Source: Niabella insulamsoli (GTDB lineage Bacteria > Bacteroidota > Bacteroidia > Chitinophagales > Chitinophagaceae). From it: DNA of 64,000 bases. The position numbers and the translations under genes are program-made. Below the pieces are notes generated by a model. That model was not told the origin of the DNA. It saw only the letters and a list, made by a program, of their open reading frames with translations, and did no database searches. Positions 43,421 to 52,913 of the stretch are shown here, piece by piece. Position 1 is the first letter of the stretch; each line of letters opens with the position of its first letter. The stretch is from contig NZ_CP190246.1 in the NCBI RefSeq assembly GCF_039652435.2, forward strand, positions 3,224,001 through 3,288,000, given 5' to 3'.

Positions 43421-45940
43421 TTACTCAAAAAGCTCTTGTTGCGGCGACTCATTTTCTTTTATATCCACCCATTCCATCGCCACACTTTTACTGTAATCGG
43501 TCAACTTAGCGCCAACGGCTTTCCAGCCCATAACGTCGGTAAACTTGGCGAGCTTAAATTTCGCGCTTCTTACCTGGTCGCCTCGCCCGCTTTTCACCTG
43601 CAACACCGGCTCTGCGGCGGTTGTAGCTTGCTCCAGGTAATTGCCGTCTCCTTCTTTTATGAACAAAAACTTATTCTTTAGTGTACTGGTTTCAATTTTA
43701 AAACGCTTTACGTTGAACTGCAGTTGCTTCATGTCGACGTAGACGGCAGTAATTATTTTTTCCGGATCGAACCTTTCGATCAACAATACTTTTTCAGGAT
43801 CAAACTTTTGCGTCATTTCCTGATCGGTAATTTCATAATAGCCATCGTTGTAAATTATCAGCAATTGATCGGCCGGTTCAAACATACCAAGATAAGCGCC
43901 TTTTTCATCCGTGTTTAAACGGCCGAATTTGTCGTCGAACCATAGCTTCTTTCCACTCAACGTCGCCCGACCCGCCTCTTTAAACTTCACCGATTTTAGG
44001 GCATATTTGCTGACCTGGTTCCCCATGCTCCCACGGCCCTTAATAGCAAGCTCCTCAAAATAAAAATCAAATTCCTTAATGCGTGCCGAACTATTGGGAC
44101 TGAGTAAAATCTTCACAACTTCCGCCTCTCCGTTTGGATTGACGGTAAAATAATGCACTTTACTTTTAGGGTCGCCTTTGGTAAGATCATATTCTTTGTC
44201 GCGCGTAACCGCGGTCACGTTAAAACGCTTTGCGTAACTCACGCCAGTCTTTCCGTCTGCATAAATCATGTTGTAAGTAGTGCGGTCATCACCCTTTAAG
44301 AACACCGCAGCATGGATAATATCCTTTCCTACAAAAGTCTTATCTGCAATTTTGATGACTTTCATGGTACCACGCTTGGTAAATACAATGATATCGTCCA
44401 GGTCAGAACATTCAAAAAGCAACTCGTCTTTCTTAAGGCTCGTTCCGATAAAACCACCGGAGCGGTCAGCAAATAATTTCGTATTCGCAATGGTTACATG
44501 CTTGGCTTCGATAATTTCAAATTGCCTGATTTCAGTTTTTCGTTCCCGGCCTTTACCAAATTTCTTTAATAGATTTTCAAAATAAGCAACCGCGTACTCC
44601 ACCAAATGATCCAGGTCGAATTGTACCTGCTTGATCTCCCCTTCCAGGTTTTTGATTTGCTCGTTAAGCTCATCAATATCCAAACGGTAAATGCGCCTAA
44701 CGGGTTTTTCAGTTAGTTTCAGGATATCTTCCCGTGTCACTTCGCGTTTCAGCTTTTTCTTGAACGGGTCAAACGCCTTATCAATCGCGGCTATTACTTT
44801 GTCCCAAGTGTCGTGCTTCTTTTCGAGCTCCTTATAAATTTTTTCTTCAAAGAATATTTTTTCGAGCGATGTATAATGCCATTTTTCGTTCAGTTCCCCG
44901 AGCTTAATCTGAAGTTCACGCTGTAGCAGGTCTTTAGTATTATCAGCGGAAATTTTCAAGAGATCCTGCACCGTCAAAAATCTTGGCTTTTGATCTACGA
45001 TCACGCAAGCGTTGGGCGAAATAGAAATTTCGCAATTAGTAAATTTATAGAGCGCGTCGATCGTTATATCCGAGGAAATACCTGTAGCCAAATCGACCTG
45101 TATTTCTACGTTTGCGGCCGTGTTGTCGGTTACTTTTTTTATTTTGATTTTGCCTTGGTCATTTGCTTTTACGATCGACTCAATCAACTGATCGGTAGTA
45201 ACACCATAGGGCACGCTTTTTATTAATAAAGTTTTCTTATCTAACTCTTCGATATGGGCGCGCACTTTTACTTTTCCGCCGCGCTTGCCCTGGTTGTAAT
45301 CGGCCACATCAATCATCCCGCCCGTCTGAAAATCGGGGTACAGCTCAAACTTCCGCCCTTTCAAATATTTGATCGAAGCTTCGATCAGTTCACAAAAATT
45401 ATGAGGTAATATTTTTGTTGAAAGGCCAACCGCAATCCCTTCAGCGCCCTGCGCCAGCAACAGCGGAAATTTCATCGGCAGTGTTACGGGCTCATTATTA
45501 CGGCCGTCATAACTAAGTTGCCAATCGGTCGTTTTTGCATTAAAAGCCACTTCCAGCGCAAATTTGCTGAGACGGGCTTCGATATACCTTGACGCAGCCG
45601 CGTCATCGCCGGTCTCCACGTTTCCCCAGTTACCCTGCGTGTCAATCAGCAGGTCTTTCTGACCCATGTTCACAAGCGCATCGCGGATGCTCATATCGCC
45701 ATGCGGGTGATAGGACATGGTTTGACCGACAATATTGGCCACTTTATGCAAACGCCCGTCGTCCATCTGTTTCATGGAATGCAGGATACGCCGCTGCACC
45801 GGCTTCAAGCCATCCTCAATCGCCGGCACCGCACGTTCTAAAATTACATAAGAAGCGTAATCGAGAAACCAGGTTTTAAACTGGCCCTGTAGCCCGCTTC
45901 CGTCGCTATGTTCTATATTATCTACAATTTCTTCTTTCAT
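43421..45940 (-). CDS. parC: DNA topoisomerase IV subunit A
   Basis: 839-aa breakage-reunion subunit of topoisomerase IV, which decatenates sister chromosomes. It has ERAVPAIEDGLKPVQRRIL, SYHPHGDMSIRDALV and the active-site Tyr 119 in AAASRYIEARL. The C-terminal ~300 residues carry degenerate beta-pinwheel blades. The gene is shorter in its C-terminus than GyrA and lacks a clear GyrA box, which supports ParC. Its start overlaps the stop of the DUF4260 gene by 4 bp (ATGA). Confidence 0.95.
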   Translation of the reverse strand: MKEEIVDNIEHSDGSGLQGQFKTWFLDYASYVILERAVPAIEDGLKPVQRRILHSMKQMDDGRLHKVANIVGQTMSYHPHGDMSIRDALVNMGQKDLLIDTQGNWGNVETGDDAAASRYIEARLSKFALEVAFNAKTTDWQLSYDGRNNEPVTLPMKFPLLLAQGAEGIAVGLSTKILPHNFCELIEASIKYLKGRKFELYPDFQTGGMIDVADYNQGKRGGKVKVRAHIEELDKKTLLIKSVPYGVTTDQLIESIVKANDQGKIKIKKVTDNTAANVEIQVDLATGISSDITIDALYKFTNCEISISPNACVIVDQKPRFLTVQDLLKISADNTKDLLQRELQIKLGELNEKWHYTSLEKIFFEEKIYKELEKKHDTWDKVIAAIDKAFDPFKKKLKREVTREDILKLTEKPVRRIYRLDIDELNEQIKNLEGEIKQVQFDLDHLVEYAVAYFENLLKKFGKGRERKTEIRQFEIIEAKHVTIANTKLFADRSGGFIGTSLKKDELLFECSDLDDIIVFTKRGTMKVIKIADKTFVGKDIIHAAVFLKGDDRTTYNMIYADGKTGVSYAKRFNVTAVTRDKEYDLTKGDPKSKVHYFTVNPNGEAEVVKILLSPNSSARIKEFDFYFEELAIKGRGSMGNQVSKYALKSVKFKEAGRATLSGKKLWFDDKFGRLNTDEKGAYLGMFEPADQLLIIYNDGYYEITDQEMTQKFDPEKVLLIERFDPEKIITAVYVDMKQLQFNVKRFKIETSTLKNKFLFIKEGDGNYLEQATTAAEPVLQVKSGRGDQVRSAKFKLAKFTDVMGWKAVGAKLTDYSKSVAMEWVDIKENESPQQELFE

Positions 45941-46314
45941 TCTGATTCGTTCTCTCTTAATTTATTTTTTCCAATGATTCCCAAATGTGTAAACGCAAAT
46001 CCCTTTCTGTATTTCAAACCGTATCCAAATAGCCGATCCAGCGAAGCGTGTCCGAAAAGCACCATACCTATTTGCTGCATCCAGATATTATTAAAATAAA
46101 CCCCTCCTATAAAAATTACTACAGCTACGCCTTTATGATGAAAAAGATTATACATAAAAGCGCCAACGTTATTATTAATTAAATATCCCAACATGCTCAC
46201 ATCGGGGCCCAATAGCAGCAGCAAGTACCAGAACCAAGCTGCATCGCTATTCCACAACAGCAATGCGCTCAACAATAGCATACCCAGCTCTTCCAGTTTT
46301 AAGATCGCGCTCAT
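45937..46314 (-). CDS. DUF4260-family membrane protein
   Basis: 125 aa. Hydrophobic helices include LGMLLLSALLLWN, AAWFWYLLLLLGPDVSMLGY and VAVVIFIGGVYFNN. The motifs GPDVSMLGY, LFHHKG and HASLDRLFGYGLKY are those of the DUF4260 family of small membrane proteins, whose function is unknown. It overlaps both neighbours by 4 bp, so it is translationally coupled to parC and the DUF1835 gene. Confidence 0.88.
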   Translation of the reverse strand: MSAILKLEELGMLLLSALLLWNSDAAWFWYLLLLLGPDVSMLGYLINNNVGAFMYNLFHHKGVAVVIFIGGVYFNNIWMQQIGMVLFGHASLDRLFGYGLKYRKGFAFTHLGIIGKNKLRENESE

Positions 46315-47165
46315 GATGGTTCTGCTTCCTTTTCGGCCGAAGCCACCGACCGCTTTTCCGATGAATTTAATTTGATATCAAACGATTTCCAGTCCTTATG
46401 AATATCGCCTTCCGCGATTAGCGCCTCTTTTTCGATCAGCTTTTTGATACGCCACATTATAAAAACATCCCCGGTTTTTATTTTCATTCGATGCAAAGTG
46501 TTTTGTAACACGCGCGACACTTTTTGCCAGTCGGCGGTAACATGCTTCAATATCTCTGCATCATAAAAATCGTTCCCTCTGCTTACAATTTTTTTTCCGC
46601 CTTCAAGCACCCTAACCATGGCATCTTCCTGCGCAAGTTTCGCCCACTCATCCGGGTCAACCTCAAATTCACTCAGCGTGATGGGGCGGGCCAGCTTTTT
46701 CGCTTTTAGGAATTCGGAGGGCCGGATTTCGCTTAACCATGAGGGATAAAATATCTGTCCCTTTTCATTAATAAACGGCAAATTGTTCAGATACAAAACC
46801 ATCACCCTGCCCTGAAACTCCCGCAGTTGGGGCATTAGCCAATAATAACCGCATACGTCATGCTGGTTTTGCCCCATCCAAATCCAAACCGTTTCAGTCT
46901 CGTCTTCTTCAAGCGCTTTAATAAGGTGATGCACCGCTAATTTATCATCAACATTATCCGCTTGATCTTTGTAGGGAGATCCTTCCAACAACTTTTCCCA
47001 CCACTCTTTCCTGGCCTGGTAACCCTCGGTCTCGTAAATATTCGCTACCGGGCCTACCGCATAATCATCTTTTATCTGAATAATGCGCCCCGCAAGACTT
47101 TCATCCAGCGCCTGCACCTGCTGCATCAATTCTACTTCAACTTCATTAAAAACTATATGTATCAT
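46311..47165 (-). CDS. DUF1835-domain protein
   Basis: 284 aa. The N-terminal DUF1835 domain begins MIHIVFNEVEVELMQQV and has IIQIKDDYAVGPV and WIWMGQNQHDVCGYYWLM. A C-terminal DUF3658-like part has LLRMK-type helices and MWRIKKLIEKEALIAEGD. The family occurs widely in Bacteroidota and Firmicutes with no established activity. It overlaps the downstream DUF4260 gene by 4 bp. Confidence 0.85.
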   Translation of the reverse strand: MIHIVFNEVEVELMQQVQALDESLAGRIIQIKDDYAVGPVANIYETEGYQARKEWWEKLLEGSPYKDQADNVDDKLAVHHLIKALEEDETETVWIWMGQNQHDVCGYYWLMPQLREFQGRVMVLYLNNLPFINEKGQIFYPSWLSEIRPSEFLKAKKLARPITLSEFEVDPDEWAKLAQEDAMVRVLEGGKKIVSRGNDFYDAEILKHVTADWQKVSRVLQNTLHRMKIKTGDVFIMWRIKKLIEKEALIAEGDIHKDWKSFDIKLNSSEKRSVASAEKEAEPS

Positions 47166-47193
47166 TCTTATAAATTAACGGGTTTATCCCATC

Positions 47194-47919
47194 CTATTTT
47201 TTAATTTTTACCGCCAAAAAAAGATAGTTGTTGGCGGCGGCAATCACTTCATATTGAATATAAAAACTATCCGCAAATATCTGAAAAGCCCTGAACTCGT
47301 GGGTGGGCACAGCAAACTCGTCAAACATGATAATATCACCATCGTTCAAAAACCGGTACAATTGCGACAATACAAAGATGGTCGCTGAAAAAAGATCCGC
47401 ATCCATATGAATCAACTTCCGGTTGCCGCGTTTATATTGATCAAGAAAAGGGAGCAACGTATCCTGAAACAAACCTTTATAAAAAGTGGCGCGAATGTCG
47501 GTAACACCAATTGATTCAAGCGTTGCAGCCATCGCTCCTTTCTCAAACGCCCCAAAAGCCTCCGGCAAGCCTTCAAAAGTGTCGAACCCAAAAAACCGGG
47601 AAGCCTCGTTCGTTTGATGTTGCAACCACCAACGAAAAGACGCACCGGAAGAAACGCCAAACTCCATGTAGTCGACAGGGCCTTTGTTTAAACCTTCGTT
47701 TTGCAAAATGCTCTCATACAAATGGATGCGCCTGCTATAATCCCAGTTTTGCTGATACCAGTCGTTGTAGCCCGTCACCACATTTGCCTGCCGCCATTTG
47801 CTCAATTTGCTCATATAAGCCAGGTTCAGCAAGCCTCCTTCCAAAGGATCTGCCATTCGGTGCAGATTCCATTTCATGAAAAGCGATTTGGATTTCCTTA
47901 TTAGGTCTATCTTTTTCAA
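47194..47919 (-). CDS. TylF/MycF-like SAM-dependent methyltransferase
   Basis: 241-aa class I methyltransferase. VDYMEFGVSSGASFRWW corresponds to the SAM-binding loop, FGFDTFEGLPEAFG is the acidic strand 2 motif, and KLIHMDADLFSAT gives the metal-binding Asp typical of macrocin-O-methyltransferase-like proteins. YRFLNDGDIIMFDEF follows. No other natural-product genes are near, so the substrate is unknown. It lies just downstream of parE, in the same direction (21 bp gap). Confidence 0.82.
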   Translation of the reverse strand: MKKIDLIRKSKSLFMKWNLHRMADPLEGGLLNLAYMSKLSKWRQANVVTGYNDWYQQNWDYSRRIHLYESILQNEGLNKGPVDYMEFGVSSGASFRWWLQHQTNEASRFFGFDTFEGLPEAFGAFEKGAMAATLESIGVTDIRATFYKGLFQDTLLPFLDQYKRGNRKLIHMDADLFSATIFVLSQLYRFLNDGDIIMFDEFAVPTHEFRAFQIFADSFYIQYEVIAAANNYLFLAVKIKK

Positions 47920-47940
47920 GGATGCGGTTTTACAGTTTAT

Positions 47941-49884
47941 TTACGCTACGGCCTTCTCTTTTACATTCAATTCATTCGCGGCTTCCGCATCCGCCGATTC
48001 TTCTTTATCAATTTCCACTACCAGGTTGTTGATGATAAATTCCTGTCGCTCCATTGTATTTTTCCCCATATAATACTCCAGCAACTGCTGAATGTGGTCG
48101 CCATGTTCAAGGCGCATCAATTGTTTGCGCATATCGGCGCCGATAAATTGGGCAAACTCGTCGGGGCTGATTTCGCCTAATCCTTTAAATCGGGTCACCT
48201 CAGGTTTTCCTGAAAGTTTTTTAATCGCATTCCTTTTCTCCGTCTCGTTATAACAGTAAATCGTTTCCTTTTTGTCGCGCACACGAAACAAAGGCGTTTC
48301 CAACACATAAATTTTTTCCTGTTTAACCAGATCCGGGAAAAATTGCAGGAAGAAAGTCATGATGAGCAGCCGGATATGCATGCCATCCACATCGGCATCC
48401 GTAGCAATTACGATATTGTTGAACCGCAAGCCTTCCATACCTTCCTCTATATTCAACGCGTGCTGCAATAGATTGAACTCTTCATTCTCGTACACCACTT
48501 TTTTGGTCAGCCCGAAACAATTCAAGGGCTTTCCGCGCAGGCTAAATACAGCCTGGGTTTCAACATTCCTTGCTTTGGTGATCGACCCGCTCGCACTGTC
48601 TCCCTCCGTTATAAAAATGGTCGTTTCATTTTGTTTTTCTACAAATTCTTCCCTGTTTTTTGCAGGCGCATCGTCGTTGAGGTGAAAACGGCAATCACGT
48701 AGTTTTTTATTATGAAGGTTGGCTTTTTTGGCGCGCTCATTGGCCAGCTTTTTTATACCCGCCAGATCCTTTCTTTCGCGCTCGCTTTGTTCAATCCGCT
48801 TTTTTAAGGCGTCGGCTACCGCCGGATGTTTGTGCAGGTAATTATCTAATTCTCTGGCAAAAAAATCACCTACAAACTGGCGCATACTGGGCCCATTAAC
48901 GTCCACATTCTGCGAACCGAGTTTTGTTTTGGTCTGGCTTTCAAACACCGGCTCCACTACGCGCACACTTACCGCAGCGACAATACCTGTTCTGATGTCC
49001 GACGTTTCATAATCCTTTTTATAAAACTCTCGCACGGTTTTCACAAACGCCTCCCGAAAAGCCTGCTGGTGAGTACCGCCCTGCGTTGTGTGCTGCCCGT
49101 TGACAAAACTATACAGCTCCTCACCATAATCGTTGCCATGAGTAATGGCCACTTCGATGTCATTCCCTTTTAAATGAATGATGGGATAACGAATCTCATC
49201 CGGATTGGTTTTGCGTTCTAACAAATCGAGCAACCCATTTCTGCTGATATACGATTTGCCATTGAACACAATTTTTAATCCCGCATTCAAAAAACAATAA
49301 TTCCAGATCAGGTTTTCCAGAAACTCATGGTGGAACTTAAAGTTTTTGAAAATAGTATCGTCAGGTATAAAGGTGACCATCGTACCATTGCCCTCATTCG
49401 TTTTTCCCTCTTTGTGTTCTTTCACCAAAACACCTCTTTCAAACTCCGCTATCTTTTCTTTTTGCTCGCGAACGGAAACAACTTTGAAATGATTACTGAG
49501 CGCATTAACTGCTTTTGTACCCACTCCGTTTAGGCCCACAGATTTCTGGAACGCGCGGCTGTCGTACTTCGCACCAGTATTGATCTTACTCACCACGTCT
49601 ACCACTTTTCCCAAAGGAATCCCTCGGCCATAATCGCGTACGGTTACCGTTTTTCCCTCGATCGAAAGCTCAATTGTCTTCCCATACCCCATTGTGTATT
49701 CGTCGATACAGTTGTCCATCACCTCTTTGACCAATACATAAATACCATCGTCCGGGCTGCTGCCATCACCTAATTTACCAATGTACATACCCGGTCGCAG
49801 CCTGATATGTTCTTTCCAGTCGAGACTTTTAATACTGTCTTCGTCGTAATTATTTACCTGGGTATCAATCTTTTCCTTGGCCAT
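47941..49884 (-). CDS. parE: DNA topoisomerase IV subunit B
   Basis: 647-aa ATPase subunit of topoisomerase IV. The GHKL ATPase has MDNCIDE (metal and catalytic Glu), RDYGRGIPLG and GLNGVGTKAVNALS. The transducer and TOPRIM domains follow with ITEGDSASGS and IATDADVDGMHIRLL. Length matches ParE and not the ~800-aa GyrB. It is the first gene of a run that ends in parC. Confidence 0.96.
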   Translation of the reverse strand: MAKEKIDTQVNNYDEDSIKSLDWKEHIRLRPGMYIGKLGDGSSPDDGIYVLVKEVMDNCIDEYTMGYGKTIELSIEGKTVTVRDYGRGIPLGKVVDVVSKINTGAKYDSRAFQKSVGLNGVGTKAVNALSNHFKVVSVREQKEKIAEFERGVLVKEHKEGKTNEGNGTMVTFIPDDTIFKNFKFHHEFLENLIWNYCFLNAGLKIVFNGKSYISRNGLLDLLERKTNPDEIRYPIIHLKGNDIEVAITHGNDYGEELYSFVNGQHTTQGGTHQQAFREAFVKTVREFYKKDYETSDIRTGIVAAVSVRVVEPVFESQTKTKLGSQNVDVNGPSMRQFVGDFFARELDNYLHKHPAVADALKKRIEQSERERKDLAGIKKLANERAKKANLHNKKLRDCRFHLNDDAPAKNREEFVEKQNETTIFITEGDSASGSITKARNVETQAVFSLRGKPLNCFGLTKKVVYENEEFNLLQHALNIEEGMEGLRFNNIVIATDADVDGMHIRLLIMTFFLQFFPDLVKQEKIYVLETPLFRVRDKKETIYCYNETEKRNAIKKLSGKPEVTRFKGLGEISPDEFAQFIGADMRKQLMRLEHGDHIQQLLEYYMGKNTMERQEFIINNLVVEIDKEESADAEAANELNVKEKAVA

Positions 49885-50110
49885 TTATCAATTCCTTTTT
49901 TAATTTTTTGGGCGTATCCCGCCGATGGCGGGTCGGGCTGTTCGCTTCAATCTTTTTGCGATGCAAAAAGGATTTACGCTGCCATCCCTTACGCATCCCG
50001 GCTTGCCGTGCAAACAGGGAATTCACGAAACACGCAAATATAATAAAACTCAATACCTCCGGCTTTTTGAAATTTTCACACCCTGTGCAGAAAATGTCGC
50101 CTGGGCATTT
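49885..50110. other. intergenic stretch before the repeat array
   Basis: About 225 bp upstream of parE and before the 84-bp array. I see no gene and no convincing RNA. The parE promoter probably lies here. Confidence 0.5.
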
Positions 50111-50112
50111 TT

Positions 50113-50500
50113 ATTTCGCCCCCGATGGGGGCTATTGATATTTCGCCCCGATGGGGCTGGGTTTGATTGCAAACTTGATATTTCCGGGTTGAATGTCATA
50201 CCGCCTCGATGGGGGCTATTGATATTTCGCCCCGATGGGGCTGGGTTTGATTGTAAACTTGATATTTTCGGGTTGAATGTCATACCGCCCCGATGGGGGC
50301 TATTGTCATACCGCCCCGACGGGGCTGGGTTTGATTGCAAACTTGATATTTTCGGGTTGAATGTCATTTCGCCCCGATGGGGCTATTGTTCTTTCGCCCC
50401 CGACGGGGCTGGGTTTGATTGTAAACTTGATATTTTCGGGTTGAATGTCATTTCGCCCCGACGGGAGCTATTGTCATACCGCCCCGATGGGGCTGGGTTT
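50113..50500 (+). repeat. 84-bp tandem repeat array with paired GC palindromes
   Basis: Five near-identical units of about 84 bp. Each has a short element (GCCCC-GATG-GGGC followed by TATTG) and a second palindrome GCCCCGATGGGGC followed by TGGGTTTGATTG, AAACTTGATATTTTC and GGGTTGAATGTCAT. Second-palindrome copies sit at 50145, 50229, 50313, 50396 and 50481. Units differ by single bases (GATG or GACG). Because 84 is a multiple of 3, frames stay open across it on both strands; these frames are not genes. It resembles REP/BIME arrays next to RAYT genes. Confidence 0.85.
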
Positions 50501-50640
50501 AAACGCCAACCACTGATAATGCGCGTCACCGTATTTCCCAACGCGAATTATTATTATTATTTCAACCGGACTGAATGAATTGCAAATATTTAATTTGAGG
50601 TTTGTCGCAGGATGGCCACCTTTTTACGTTATCTCCCTAT

Positions 50641-50749
50641 GCTCCGGAGGAGCATTAGAATAATAATAAACAAAAAAATACACATACTTCAGCTCCGTAG
50701 GAGCGTCATCATAATAACATGCATGCGCGCGCCCAAGCTCCGTAGGAGC
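50641..50749 (+). repeat. three REP-like palindromes downstream of the RAYT gene
   Basis: GCTCCGGAGGAGC (50641-50653), GCTCCGTAGGAGC (50692-50704) and GCTCCGTAGGAGC (50737-50749). Spacing is 38 and 32 bp. They follow the 3' end of the transposase gene and differ in sequence from the GCCCC-type palindromes upstream of it. Confidence 0.8.
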
Positions 50750-50775
50750 GATATCCTCTACAACAATAATAATGA

Positions 50776-51237
50776 TTACTCAATCCACTCGAAAAGGTAT
50801 CGATCCTCGTATGGAACATTAAACTTCTCCAATAAGCCAGTATATTCATCGCGGAAAGTCTTACGTATATGATGTTGCTCCTGGTTGTTGATGTACCTAA
50901 TTACATTGTCAAGCTGCGATTGTGCATAAGAAAAAGCACCGAAACCTTCCTGCCATTGAAATTTATCCTCAATAAATCCTTTTTCATTGATCCATTTTGA
51001 AGAACTGGCTTTAATATCTCTTACTAAATCAGAAAGCGCAATATTAGGTTTCATACTCACCAATATATGTATGTGGTCTGCCACACCTCCAATAGCATAT
51101 ACTTTTTGCTCGTTCTGGTTTACAATCCCGCAGATATATTTATATAGCTCATCTCTCCAGCTTTTTTCGATTAGGCATTGGCGTTTTTTTACAGAGAACA
51201 CTATATGCAGGTATATTTTGGTAAAAGTGTTAGCCAT
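50776..51237 (-). CDS. REP-associated tyrosine transposase (RAYT, IS200/IS605-like TnpA)
   Basis: 153-aa Y1-type transposase. It has the HUH motif in DHIHILVS and the helix with the catalytic Tyr in FSYAQSQLDNVIRYINNQEQHH (quoted as YAQSQLDNVI). The N-terminus ANTFTKIYLHIVFSVKKRQC is typical of the family. Length matches single-domain TnpA/RAYT proteins. REP-like palindromes lie on both sides. RAYT proteins are thought to move or maintain such palindromes and may be immobile themselves; no TnpB gene is next to it. Confidence 0.93.
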   Translation of the reverse strand: MANTFTKIYLHIVFSVKKRQCLIEKSWRDELYKYICGIVNQNEQKVYAIGGVADHIHILVSMKPNIALSDLVRDIKASSSKWINEKGFIEDKFQWQEGFGAFSYAQSQLDNVIRYINNQEQHHIRKTFRDEYTGLLEKFNVPYEDRYLFEWIE

Positions 51238-51253
51238 AAGTCAGTATGATGTC

Positions 51254-51292
51254 GCCCTTACTGGGCTTGCTATGATGTTGCCCCTATGGGGC
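51254..51292 (+). repeat. two REP-like palindromes upstream of the RAYT gene
   Basis: GCCCTTACTGGGC (51254-51266) and GCCCCTATGGGGC (51280-51292), 13 bp apart. Each is preceded by TATGATGT, so the unit is repeated. They sit 16 bp from the RAYT start codon on its 5' side. Confidence 0.75.
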
Positions 51293-51645
51293 GTTAATGT
51301 TTGCAACATGCAGTTTTACATAGGAAAGACTGATGTCAAATATAACAGTTTATGATTTTTTCGCCGAAAGGCCTGTAAGGATATAGCGTTCCGGGGCAAG
51401 AAGCCGCATTTTTTATAACATGCTTTTGGCCTACCGCTCAAAAAAAACCGAATCCGGAAATAGTAAAAATCTTTACTCGCCTTAAAAAAACAAAGGTCGT
51501 TTGCCGTATTTTTATATCCGCCATTTGCCGAACAATCCGGCAATAGCACTCCATACCTAATGATTACAACAAATATTAAAATATCGAATTGCCTTTTCAC
51601 CTTCCTTAACCTGCCCTCGATGCAGCCCACCTAAAAACTATATCT
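51293..51645. other. intergenic stretch between RAYT palindromes and bestrophin gene
   Basis: About 350 bp of moderately AT-rich sequence with no gene, RNA or repeat I can support. It should contain the promoter of the bestrophin gene. Confidence 0.5.
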
Positions 51646-52629
51646 ATGTACACGACCCGCTTTATCCGGCTACGCTATCTGGTGCCAAGCAGCTTTTACA
51701 CGATCTTTGTACCGCTGATCTCAAGTACATTGGTCTATGTTCTTTTTTCGGTTCTGGGTTACACCCATCTTACACTTCCTCTTTTGCCAATTACGCTAAT
51801 TGGAACCGCCGTTTCTTTTTATGTCGGTTTTAAAAATAACTCGTCTTACGATCGAATGTGGGAAGCAAGAAGAATTTGGGGTGGCATTGTTAACTCCAGC
51901 AGAATGTGGGGAACAATGGTCCTTCAATTAGTAAAAGATAAAGAGAAAAGCACTCAGCTTATTCACAGGCATATCGCCTGGTGCAACATGCTTCGGCTGC
52001 AGCTTAGGAAAAACAAGGTGTGGTCAGAGAAATATTATCAACGCTACACTTCGTCGCTGCAACGAAACCAGGAAATAAGCTTCGAGGAAAAGGTCGCTAA
52101 AATTCTTTCTAAATATGTAAGCGCAGCAGACTACACTCTCGTCAAAAACAAAGGCAACATCGCCAGCTATTTATTACACCTGCAGAATAGCGACCTCAAA
52201 TTATTAAAGGATAACGGCACCATCGACGCCATGGAATACATGACTATTTGCAATATTATCCAAGAATTGTACAACCAGCAAGGCGGCTGCGAACGCATCA
52301 AGAATTATCCGTTTCCGAGGCAATATGCCGTATTTAGCCGCCTGTTCGTAGATATCTTTATGTTTATACTCCCCTTTGGGCTGATGACCGAAGTAATAAA
52401 ACTGGCACCCACCGCTCCTTGGCTCATTTTTCCCGCCTGCCTCATCGTATCCTGGGTTTTTAACTGGATGGAACAAGTCGGTGACTTTAGTGAAAATCCT
52501 TTTGAAAACGCCGTGACAGATGTACCCATGTCGGCTATGTGCCGCAGCATCGGCATCGACTTGCAGGAAATGATGGGCGCAGAAGAAGTACAGGAAAGAC
52601 TGCAACCCGTAAATGGCATTTTAATGTAG
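51646..52629 (+). CDS. bestrophin-family anion channel protein
   Basis: 327 aa. The family's membrane core is visible: FYTIFVPLISSTLVYVLFSV, GTAVSFYVGFKNNSSYDRMWEARRIWGG (quoted as GFKNNSSYDRMWEARR) and RLFVDIFMFILPFGLM. The C-terminus has FENAVTDVPMSAMCRSI. Bacterial bestrophins (UPF0187) form pentameric channels for chloride or other ions. Length is normal. Monocistronic by appearance. Confidence 0.93.
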   Translation: MYTTRFIRLRYLVPSSFYTIFVPLISSTLVYVLFSVLGYTHLTLPLLPITLIGTAVSFYVGFKNNSSYDRMWEARRIWGGIVNSSRMWGTMVLQLVKDKEKSTQLIHRHIAWCNMLRLQLRKNKVWSEKYYQRYTSSLQRNQEISFEEKVAKILSKYVSAADYTLVKNKGNIASYLLHLQNSDLKLLKDNGTIDAMEYMTICNIIQELYNQQGGCERIKNYPFPRQYAVFSRLFVDIFMFILPFGLMTEVIKLAPTAPWLIFPACLIVSWVFNWMEQVGDFSENPFENAVTDVPMSAMCRSIGIDLQEMMGAEEVQERLQPVNGILM

Positions 52630-52913
52630 CAACCGCCGGGCGAAAACTTGATGTACTTCTTTTTTTAAAAAACATTTTCCAACGCATATTTTCATCCGAA
52701 TTGCGTTTCCCTTTTTACCAATAAGTTGTTTCTGATCAAGCGGCAAAGCCATCATTCTTTTGCTCAAAATGGCTACCTTCATAGGAGACATTTTTTCCTT
52801 TAACGATTAAGACTTAACGAGAGCCGACCATTTTGCAACGCTGCGGAATGCCCGTAGCAACTGAATCCGGCGCTCTTAAAATCCTGGCAAGTTGAAAGCA
52901 TAAACGTAAACAC

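Noticed and set aside
50113..50500. Possible CRISPR array
   Set aside because: The units are nearly identical throughout, with no variable spacers and no cas genes nearby. It fits a tandem REP/BIME array instead.
49925..50578. Open frame of about 217 codons with repeated text across the 84-bp array
   Set aside because: The repeat unit is 84 bp, a multiple of 3, so frames stay open on both strands. The composition is that of palindromes and there is no start context or family.
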